A model generated the notes under the pieces. The model made no database searches, was not told the DNA's origin, and saw nothing but the letters and a program-made list of their open reading frames with translations. A stretch of 44,998 nt of DNA, taken from positions 1-44,998 of the forward strand of contig JAKAGT010000033.1 of assembly GCA_021825585.1 (NCBI GenBank), given 5' to 3'. The stretch is from Bacteroidota bacterium. GTDB taxonomy: Bacteria; Bacteroidota; Ignavibacteria; Kryptoniales; JAKASW01. The position numbers and the translations under genes were made by a program. Of the stretch, positions 14,213 through 22,066 are shown piece after piece; the first letter of the stretch is position 1, and each line of letters begins with the position of its first letter.

Positions 14213-15052
14213 ATGGCAGGCAGGCCAATCAGATATTACTTCGGACGCTTGAACGTTTTGGGGAATTACAAAAACAAGCGCGAATTCCTCCTCAAGGGTT
14301 TGCAGACGGGCTTACTCATTGAGCACAGGCAATACAATTGGGGTTTCTTCGATGTGTCAGAACTCAATACGGAATTTGGAGGGTTCATTCACGGATATCT
14401 AGTCAAATATCACCCAATGATCGAAGAAGAGGTCGTAGTTCCAGAGACCCACAGACTCACTGATACAACGGTACCCAATAGGGTCATTGCGAAATCTAGG
14501 TTCTTCCTGCACATTGAATCTGGCTTACTGGCGTATCACCCGATTTCAATATCCATAGAAAATTCCGAATTCTGCGACAGGTTTGTCGAGCTACTGGAAG
14601 AGAATCACGGCGGCTTTTTCGTTAATGCTGACATCCAGGCTATTGAGGACGAATATAAAATCTTCGAGGCCATACGTCGATTCCAATCCATTTCGAGAGT
14701 CGCGATTTCTTTACATCCATCTAATCCAAGCAACAGGGACGTATGGAAGAAGTACGATGAACGATTTAAACAGATGCGCGTCGGGAGCTTCAAAGAAGAG
14801 TACGAGAGTAAACAGAACGGAGACGGCTTGAATGTCGTAGATGATGAAGAAGTGACCGGCAAGATATCGATGGCCGACGACGGCTACGGGAGGGCCGATG
14901 TTACTGGAAACATTGACGGCGAGACGAAAACCATAAGCACAAAAGATAATCCAATAACAGCCAGCGCCCCGGGCGATGATCAAGCGCCGGAAAGCGTGTT
15001 CGAATCGTTGGCAACTCCTTTCCGAAATATTTTCAGGAGGTTCTTCCAGTGA
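14213..15052 (+). CDS. soluble protein of a two-gene cargo pair, unknown
   Basis: 279 residues; AAAGGG lies 6 nt before the ATG. There is no signal or membrane segment. The N-terminal 190 residues look like a compact alpha/beta domain containing YHPISISIENSEF and a phrase, HPSNPSNRDVW, that looks conserved. The C-terminal region is polar, acidic and probably flexible, with beta-rich DGYGRADVTGNIDGE. I do not recognise the family with certainty. Its stop overlaps the GTG of a four-helix membrane protein, so the two are a strict pair. Such sensor-plus-membrane pairs are common in defence islands, which is the basis for a tentative defence role. Confidence 0.7.
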   Translation: MAGRPIRYYFGRLNVLGNYKNKREFLLKGLQTGLLIEHRQYNWGFFDVSELNTEFGGFIHGYLVKYHPMIEEEVVVPETHRLTDTTVPNRVIAKSRFFLHIESGLLAYHPISISIENSEFCDRFVELLEENHGGFFVNADIQAIEDEYKIFEAIRRFQSISRVAISLHPSNPSNRDVWKKYDERFKQMRVGSFKEEYESKQNGDGLNVVDDEEVTGKISMADDGYGRADVTGNIDGETKTISTKDNPITASAPGDDQAPESVFESLATPFRNIFRRFFQ

Positions 15053-15546
15053 AAGCCAAGGATGTACTTTGGTCCTGGGATTTCATTCTTGCTTTGGTAC
15101 TCACAATTGCCACCTGGCTTATGTTGCCGCACTGGGTCCAGAATGAGTTTGCGCACGATTTGTACGGTATTGGCATTTCAGTCCTATCTATTGTCTTCGC
15201 CGTTTTTTTTGCGGCTCTTGCAATCATTATCTCTTCAAGTGATGATGACTTTGTTCGTTACCTTGAGAAAGACGGAGACTACACTAAAATCGTCGCCACT
15301 TTTCAGTTCTCTTTAGCCACGCTATTTCTTGCGCTCATTTACTCCCTTATCATGTACGCGTTCACTTCAGCTTGGCTTTCCCGGAAATTCCAAAGTCAAC
15401 CATACTGGTGGCTAGTGATTTTCGGCTTCTTATTCTCATACGGTCTTTTTGCCGCTCTAAACTCGACTTTCGACTCGATCCAATATGCTAAATACCGAGT
15501 CCGATACCTGATCGCCCCTGAAAAGGACGCTCACCGCAAACAATGA
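15049..15546 (+). CDS. four-TM membrane protein, partner of the preceding gene
   Basis: 165 residues from a GTG in a 4-nt overlap with the soluble partner. Four hydrophobic segments are visible: about 10-27 (FILALVLTIATWLML), 38-60 (GIGISVLSIVFAVFFAALAI), 85-110 (FSLATLFLALIYSLIMYAF) and 120-142 (WWLVIFGFLFSYGLFAAL). Between TM2 and TM3 is a polar loop (SSSDDDFVRYLEKDGDY). There is no enzymatic motif. A small multi-helix protein coupled to a soluble partner could be a membrane-disrupting effector or simply a membrane anchor. Confidence 0.7.
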   Translation: MKAKDVLWSWDFILALVLTIATWLMLPHWVQNEFAHDLYGIGISVLSIVFAVFFAALAIIISSSDDDFVRYLEKDGDYTKIVATFQFSLATLFLALIYSLIMYAFTSAWLSRKFQSQPYWWLVIFGFLFSYGLFAALNSTFDSIQYAKYRVRYLIAPEKDAHRKQ

Positions 15547-15640
15547 AGCCAAGCGGTTTACGCAATAGGCGAGCGCTCAAGTGCATCCTCATCCTTGATC
15601 TATTATCGCCTCATTCACCACTTCAACGTACGAGGTATCT

Positions 15641-17008
15641 GTGGGTTCTTCAGTCTATGACTTCTTGACGCAGAGCTTTCTGTTTGATGACAGCAACCTA
15701 AGAGAAGGGTTCAAATCAGTATCAGAGTCAGACTTGAGAAAAGAACTAACAGCCTATAGAGATTTCATACTGAAGAACATTGCGGCCATAGAAGGTGAAA
15801 TCCTAGACTGCAAGTCTGAGCTAAAACTCCTATCAGGAATCAAGAAGCTGCCCTACCACAAGCTCATACAATCCGCTTTCTATGTTGAGCAATATATTTT
15901 GTACGACCCACTATTTCCGTTTACTCGGGAAGAGAGCGATGCCAACAAGGTATACATGGAATTCTTGAAGGCCGATGAATCATTTGACATCTCTGGATTG
16001 GTCGATACACTAAAATATCTGAAAGCCATTTCATACCTTGTCGCAAAGGACTATGTGAAGATCCTGCCTATTAGTTACCTGCAGGAGCCCAAGGAGGATC
16101 TTGCTATCCACTACTCGGAGAACTTGTATTCAGACGTTCTGCCACGAGATATTCTCAAGTTCTTCTATGAAAACGCCAAAGTCGAATCAATGAAAATGGA
16201 CGGTAATTACTTCGCCCTTCAGAATAGACTATACCCTTGTAGGTCAATTCACGTCAGCTTTCCAAGGGAAGGCTATGAGTACAACATGTTTTACAATTTG
16301 TTCGAGACTGAAGTAACCAAGTACGATCCACAGTCTCATGTCGCCCAATTCGTCCAGCGCTTGCCAGATACACCCCCTGACGCAGAACAATTTAAGTACT
16401 GGGTGATACAATCAGTCAATCAAGCAGCGAGGCATGTGTTTGACCAGCTCTATCTGGAAAACAAACTTGCCGCTCGATACGGTGCTTCCTATATGGCTTC
16501 CAGTGACTTCGCGTTCCAGTTGATCGGACGAAGTTTAAAGATCAAAGAAGGAATTAACGATAATACGGCCAACCTGTTGATGAATTTCGACCTGCCCTTT
16601 TTAGAAAGATTAGACGCGCAAATTCTCCTAGACATTCGGAACAATGACGGGGAGGCCTTTGCTAACTTCAGAATAAATCTTGACAAGCACCTCAGGGAAC
16701 TGCGTACCATTGAGGATCCGTCGGTCCTCGAAAAGAAATTTGAAAATGCGATTCATGAGATTTCTGAGGTACAAGTAAATGAAGTAAATCAAAAAGTCGC
16801 GCAATTAAAGCGACAGGCCAGATATGACGCGGTAATTCTAATCGGAGGACTGCTAGGGGCAATTCCATCTGGGGGGATTACTCTCATCGGCGCGGCGCTG
16901 GCGGCAGCCAAGGGCTTCAAAGATTGGGACGATTACTTTCAACACATAAAAACCCACCCAGCATATTTTCTATGGAAAGTCAAAAACAAATCTCAGAAGT
17001 CACATTGA
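15641..17008 (+). CDS. 455-residue protein with C-terminal hydrophobic Gly-rich segment, unknown
   Basis: Starts at GTG 15641 with GAGG 5 nt upstream. The first 400 residues are mostly helical and soluble, with no motif I can name. Near the C-terminus lies a Gly-rich hydrophobic stretch (VILIGGLLGAIPSGG, then ITLIGAALAAAKG) that could insert into a membrane, followed by a short basic end. Codon use is AT-richer than the element core, like its neighbours in the cargo. The neighbourhood suggests a defence or toxin-related role, but nothing in the sequence proves it. Confidence 0.65.
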   Translation: MGSSVYDFLTQSFLFDDSNLREGFKSVSESDLRKELTAYRDFILKNIAAIEGEILDCKSELKLLSGIKKLPYHKLIQSAFYVEQYILYDPLFPFTREESDANKVYMEFLKADESFDISGLVDTLKYLKAISYLVAKDYVKILPISYLQEPKEDLAIHYSENLYSDVLPRDILKFFYENAKVESMKMDGNYFALQNRLYPCRSIHVSFPREGYEYNMFYNLFETEVTKYDPQSHVAQFVQRLPDTPPDAEQFKYWVIQSVNQAARHVFDQLYLENKLAARYGASYMASSDFAFQLIGRSLKIKEGINDNTANLLMNFDLPFLERLDAQILLDIRNNDGEAFANFRINLDKHLRELRTIEDPSVLEKKFENAIHEISEVQVNEVNQKVAQLKRQARYDAVILIGGLLGAIPSGGITLIGAALAAAKGFKDWDDYFQHIKTHPAYFLWKVKNKSQKSH

Positions 17009-17159
17009 CGGCAAAACAGAACCCACGTATGAATAGAGATTGTTTTCATTGTATATCGACGCACGATCTGCTTGAACCAGCCAACATGAAGAAAGCTGCA
17101 TCAGTGTGAGCCTTATAGATAAGCTTCTGTAAGTGTATCTCATCGCATTCGACTGAGAC

Positions 17160-18239
17160 ATGGTAAAGAATGAGCATTACATACCCCAATTTCTGTTGAA
17201 GAATTTCTCTGTCAAAAGGAAGCGCAAGTATCATACTAACATCTATGATATTAGCAGGGACCAATTCCGCAGGAACCAAGACATACGACGAGTTTGTGCT
17301 AGAAGGTTCCTGTACGACAAAGATAATTTCGTGGAAGACATACTCGATCGCTATGTTGAAAGACCGGCGGCCGAGGTGATCTCCCGCTTATTGAATTCAC
17401 CCACATCTTTTCAGGGTACACAATTGCGCGAATTACTTCGATTTATCTCTGTGCAACTTGCTCGTACACCCGGGTATTTTAAGGAATCCCAAGATTTCCT
17501 AAATGCGTTCACTGGCACAATATTCAAGGAGTGGGCCCGCTTGAACGGTTATCCTATCTCGTCGGCGGAGAGGCTTCGTCTCGTGCCGACCGAAGCTAGG
17601 TCTGTTTATGCTTATCTTACTTTGGACTCGGTATTTAATTGGCTCCTTTTTGCCGATCTATCTCTTCACGTACTGATAAACGCGACTAAGGATGAATTCA
17701 TCCTATCAGACCATCCTGTCGTCCAGTACAACTGGTTCCTTCGCGATGATAAGAGCCCTTCCGCAACATCTGTGACGAACCGCGGATTGCAGATATTCCT
17801 ACCGATATCCTCATCCATTACATGTTGTCTGTATGACGATCAGGTTTATTGTTACGGCTCCGGTCCGGAGCACTTCACTATCCTGGGTGACCCAGCTGAC
17901 ATAGAAATTCTTAACTCATTTCAATCGCTTAACGCAACTGATTTCCTGATTTGTAAATCGGAAGCGATGGAAACCTCGTTAAGCACTCTAGGCCGGAGGT
18001 ATAGCCAGGTACAACTCTTCGAAAGCCATGCCTCCAACACACCGGCCTCAGATGCTGGCGCAGGAAGATTAAGTAGCATCCACTTTGTCTGGAGAACACA
18101 GGCTACTGTCCCCCAAATGCCGTCATTTGTGAACATCAGGGACGAGCTACAGGGTATTCCTCCCGAGTGCAAGGAGCGGAGGCCTGACATAGTAGAGGGG
18201 CATTCATTGCTAAAGAAACTAATCTGGGGGAAGACCTAA
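17160..18239 (+). CDS. DUF4238-like protein
   Basis: 359 residues. The N-terminal HYIPQFLLKNFS and the later DEFILSDHPVVQYN followed by LQIFLPISSSITCCLYD are hallmarks of DUF4238, a widespread family of unknown function often found near mobile genes. There is no signal peptide or membrane segment. An oddity is a C-terminal segment (about 300-359) that looks unrelated to the core. No strong ribosome site is seen before the ATG. The function is unknown; the family assignment is fairly sure. Confidence 0.8.
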   Translation: MVKNEHYIPQFLLKNFSVKRKRKYHTNIYDISRDQFRRNQDIRRVCARRFLYDKDNFVEDILDRYVERPAAEVISRLLNSPTSFQGTQLRELLRFISVQLARTPGYFKESQDFLNAFTGTIFKEWARLNGYPISSAERLRLVPTEARSVYAYLTLDSVFNWLLFADLSLHVLINATKDEFILSDHPVVQYNWFLRDDKSPSATSVTNRGLQIFLPISSSITCCLYDDQVYCYGSGPEHFTILGDPADIEILNSFQSLNATDFLICKSEAMETSLSTLGRRYSQVQLFESHASNTPASDAGAGRLSSIHFVWRTQATVPQMPSFVNIRDELQGIPPECKERRPDIVEGHSLLKKLIWGKT

Positions 18240-18487
18240 ACCGCCAATCAGGGGCTGTTGTCTCAGAAACTACCGGCGCATCCCGCCCCAATTGTTTTTT
18301 TCCGCCTCATCTGATACTTTTCAAAAGCATTTATTTGTGGGCTGCCCGAGAAATTGGAGAAGAGCATTCATATTCAAAGTAGCTATTTCTATCCCATATG
18401 GGGAACGTTCGAACAAATCAAACCCTGTAGTACAATTCCCCTAAACGCGGCGCAATGCACCCCGCACACCTATAGTAGGGGTTCGTG

Positions 18488-21400
18488 ATGAAGCTTGAGG
18501 AACTCCAGCCCAACGCCGCAATCCGGGGAATAGTCTCCAACGCATCTGTTACCGTCGTCAGTGTGCAATGGTACGGCTCGAACGCGCTCACACTCATTTA
18601 CCGTACTCCGGAAGGACGGGTCGATGAAGAAATACTGTACCGCCACGACGAGCCGCGGCTGGAGCTTGTGGAAATGGGAAGGCCCTGGGCCTTCGATGGC
18701 GACGGGGCGTTATTTCGGCTCGTATCCGAGGCACATAGAATAAGGCTCGCTCACCTCTTCGACCCTGTACTTGCGGTTCACACTTCGCTTGTTGAGCCTC
18801 TGCCTCATCAGATCACTGCAGTTTACGAGGCCATGCTGCCACGTCAGCCGCTCCGGTTCCTTCTTGCTGATGACCCCGGTGCCGGTAAGACCATAATGGC
18901 AGGTCTCTACATAAAGGAATTGATAGCGCGCGGCGATCTCAAGCGATGCTTGGTCGTTTGTCCCGGCAGCCTTGCTGAACAGTGGCAGGATGAACTCAAT
19001 CGTAAATTCAACATGCCTTTTGAGATACTTACCAACGACAAACTCGAAGCAGCAAGGACCGGTAACTGGTTCCTCGAGAACGACCTTGCCATAGCACGAC
19101 TTGACAAGCTTTCGCGCAATGAAGACGTCCAGGCCAAGCTCGACGTCCCCGACTGTCGCTACGATCTAGTCGTGTGCGACGAAGCTCATAAGCTGTCGGC
19201 ATCGTATTTCGGATCAGAGGTGAAATATACTAAGCGGTACCGGCTTGGCCAGCTCCTCTCCACGCTGACACGTCACTTCCTGCTCATGACAGCCACTCCT
19301 CACAACGGCAAGGAAGAAGACTTTCAGTTGTTCCTGGCTTTACTCGATGGCGATAGGTTTGAAGGACGTTTCAGGGACGGGGTTCACCAGGTTGAAGTTT
19401 CGGACATCATGCGCAGGATGGTCAAAGAGAACCTCCTCAAGTTTGACGGACGACCGCTTTTCCCCGAGCGCATCGCCTACACGGTCCCGTACAAACTTTC
19501 GGACGAGGAAGCGCAGCTCTATAAAGAAGTCACCGATTACGTACGCCAAGAATTCAATCGCGCTGAGGCGCTCGCAAACGATAAGCGAGCAGGCACAATA
19601 GGGTTCGCTCTTACAATCCTGCAGCGCAGACTAGCATCCTCACCGGAGGCGATCTATCAATCACTGAGACGCCGTCGGGAGCGGTTGGAGAAGCGTCTCC
19701 GCGAAGTCGAGCTCATGCAGCGAGGCGCTGCTGTCGCAGAGCCAGTTGCTTCCGGACCTCAGCTGGATCAGGATGATCTTGATGATCTCGATGAAGCTCC
19801 TGATGATGAAGTTCAGCACACTGAGGAAGAGGTCCTTGACCAGGCTACCGCAGCCACCACCATCATTGAGCTTAAAGCCGAAATAGGTACTCTTTCGCGT
19901 CTTGAGGCACTCGCTGCTGAGGTCAAGCGTAAAGGACATGATACGAAGTGGGTTCAGCTTTCCCATGTTCTTACCGAGCAGATCTTTAGTCAATCCAGTT
20001 TTGCCAGACGTGTTTCTGAAGACTCTGCCCCGCACGGCTCCGGTGCTATCCCGCCACCCGTCCCGTCTGCAGCTGAGAAGCTTGTCATATTCACTGAGCA
20101 CCGTGACACGCTCAACTATCTGGAGGAAAAGGTTTCGGGACTTCTCGGAAGACCGCACGCCGTCGTAATCATACACGGAGGCATGGGACGCGATGAGCGT
20201 CGCAAGGCCCAGGAACGCTTCCTGTTTGATCCCGAGGTCCAGGTCCTCGTAGCGACCGATGCTGCCGGAGAGGGAATAAACCTCCAGCGCGCACACCTTA
20301 TGGTCAACTACGATCTCCCTTGGAATCCCAACCGGATAGAGCAGCGTTTCGGTCGTATACACAGGATCGGGCAGACAGAAGTCTGTCACCTCTGGAACCT
20401 TGTAGCTGAAGAGACCCGCGAGGGCGACGTGTACCGGACACTGCTCGACAAGCTGGAACAGGCGAGGCAAACCCTTGGTGGACAGGTCTTCGACGTACTT
20501 GGAAAAATCCAGTTTGAAGGTGGTTCGCTCCGTGACCTTCTTATCAAGGCCATACGCTACGGAGACCGGCCGGATGTCCGCGCTAGGCTAAGCCAGGCTG
20601 TCTCCGACGCTGTCGATCGGCAGCACCTACAGGAGCTCATCGACGAGCGCGCCCTTGCACACGACACCATGGATAGCTCACGTGTTGCACGTGTTCGGGA
20701 AGAGATGGAACGTGCCGAAGCCCGACGGCTTCAGCCGCACTACATAGAGTCATTCTTCATAGAAGCATTCCAACAGCTAGGCGGGACGATCCGTCAGCGA
20801 GAGCCGCGACGCTTCGAGATCACTCACGTGCCTTCACCGGTCAGGAATCGGGATCGTAGCATTGGCGTGGGTGACCCTGTCCTCACTCGCTATGAGCGTG
20901 TAACATTTGAGAAAAATTTGATTGCTCCACCTGGACAGCCACTGGCCGCATTTGTCTGTCCGGGCAACCCGCTGCTCGACTCAGTACTCGACCTGACACT
21001 CGAGCGACACCGCGACCTCCTTCGGCAGGGGACTGTCCTGGTCGACGAGCGGGATACGAGCACCACTCCGAGAGTCCTCTTTTACCTCGAACACTCCATA
21101 CAGGACGCCAGCATCACACGGACCGGAGAGCGACGTACCGTTTCCAAACAGATGCTTTACGTCGAAATCGACTCTGCTGGCAATGTTCACCACCTGCAAT
21201 ACGCTCCTTACCTTGATTATCGACCGTTGGCTGCCGACGAGCCGGATGTTGAGCAAATCCTGGGGCGTCAGGAATGTTCTTGGATTACGCGTGAACTGGA
21301 AAAGAAAGCTCTCGATCATGCTATTGCAGAAGTGGTGCCCCAGCATCTCGCCGAAGTCCGTACGCGGCGAATGGAATGGATCGAAAAGACCAGGGCGGCC

Positions 21401-22066
21401 GTAAAAGATCGTCTCACCAAAGAGATCAGCTACTGGGACCATCGAGCGGAGGAGTTGAAGCTGCAGGAGCAGGCAGGGAAAGCCGGTGCGCGTCTTAACT
21501 CCCAGGAGGCGAGACGACGCGCGGATGACTTGCAGGCCCGGCTTCAGAAGCGGCTTAGTGAGCTGGATCGGGAGTCACAGATATCGGCCCTCCCGCCCGC
21601 AGTGCTCGGAGGGCTTGTCGTGATACCTATCGGCTTGATTTCAAAGATAGCTGGCCGGCAGCGGGTCACAACAGCTTCGTCCGGTGATACGCAGGAATCG
21701 GCGAGGCGCGCGCGAGAGATCGTGATGGATGTTGAGCGGAAACTCGGTTTCGAGCCCAGGGATCGTGAGTTCGAAAAACTCGGATATGATATCGAGAGCC
21801 GGGAGGCTTCGACGGGCAAGCTTCGCTTCATCGAAGTCAAAGGACGTGTAACCGGGGCGCAGACCGTGACCGTGACAAAGAACGAGATACTCTACTCACT
21901 CAACAAGCCTGAAGACTACATCCTCGCAATAGTAGAGTCCTTCGATAATGATCAATACAAAGTACACTATATCAGAGACGCCTTTCGTCGCGAGCCAGAT
22001 TTTGGTGTAACTAGTGTCAACTATGATTTCAATGAACTCATCCAGCGAGCAAAAGAACCTTCATGA
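18488..22066 (+). CDS. SNF2/RapA-type helicase with C-terminal DUF3883 (nuclease-like) domain
   Basis: About 1192 residues. The helicase core has ADDPGAGKT (Walker A, near 128-136), CDEAH (231-235), MTATPHNGKEEDF and the C-lobe motif VI region RIEQRFGRIHRIGQ (about 615-628), a SNF2-like set. A charged coiled insert (about 390-530) precedes the second lobe. The last 110 residues match DUF3883: REFEKLGYDIE, LRFIEVKGR and YILAIVESF. The IEVKG strand resembles the E-x-K of PD-(D/E)xK nucleases. It overlaps the methylase gene by 4 nt and is the first gene of a three-gene operon. DISARM-type helicases are the closest functional analogy. A GTG immediately before the ATG is an alternative start. Confidence 0.9.
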   Translation: MKLEELQPNAAIRGIVSNASVTVVSVQWYGSNALTLIYRTPEGRVDEEILYRHDEPRLELVEMGRPWAFDGDGALFRLVSEAHRIRLAHLFDPVLAVHTSLVEPLPHQITAVYEAMLPRQPLRFLLADDPGAGKTIMAGLYIKELIARGDLKRCLVVCPGSLAEQWQDELNRKFNMPFEILTNDKLEAARTGNWFLENDLAIARLDKLSRNEDVQAKLDVPDCRYDLVVCDEAHKLSASYFGSEVKYTKRYRLGQLLSTLTRHFLLMTATPHNGKEEDFQLFLALLDGDRFEGRFRDGVHQVEVSDIMRRMVKENLLKFDGRPLFPERIAYTVPYKLSDEEAQLYKEVTDYVRQEFNRAEALANDKRAGTIGFALTILQRRLASSPEAIYQSLRRRRERLEKRLREVELMQRGAAVAEPVASGPQLDQDDLDDLDEAPDDEVQHTEEEVLDQATAATTIIELKAEIGTLSRLEALAAEVKRKGHDTKWVQLSHVLTEQIFSQSSFARRVSEDSAPHGSGAIPPPVPSAAEKLVIFTEHRDTLNYLEEKVSGLLGRPHAVVIIHGGMGRDERRKAQERFLFDPEVQVLVATDAAGEGINLQRAHLMVNYDLPWNPNRIEQRFGRIHRIGQTEVCHLWNLVAEETREGDVYRTLLDKLEQARQTLGGQVFDVLGKIQFEGGSLRDLLIKAIRYGDRPDVRARLSQAVSDAVDRQHLQELIDERALAHDTMDSSRVARVREEMERAEARRLQPHYIESFFIEAFQQLGGTIRQREPRRFEITHVPSPVRNRDRSIGVGDPVLTRYERVTFEKNLIAPPGQPLAAFVCPGNPLLDSVLDLTLERHRDLLRQGTVLVDERDTSTTPRVLFYLEHSIQDASITRTGERRTVSKQMLYVEIDSAGNVHHLQYAPYLDYRPLAADEPDVEQILGRQECSWITRELEKKALDHAIAEVVPQHLAEVRTRRMEWIEKTRAAVKDRLTKEISYWDHRAEELKLQEQAGKAGARLNSQEARRRADDLQARLQKRLSELDRESQISALPPAVLGGLVVIPIGLISKIAGRQRVTTASSGDTQESARRAREIVMDVERKLGFEPRDREFEKLGYDIESREASTGKLRFIEVKGRVTGAQTVTVTKNEILYSLNKPEDYILAIVESFDNDQYKVHYIRDAFRREPDFGVTSVNYDFNELIQRAKEPS

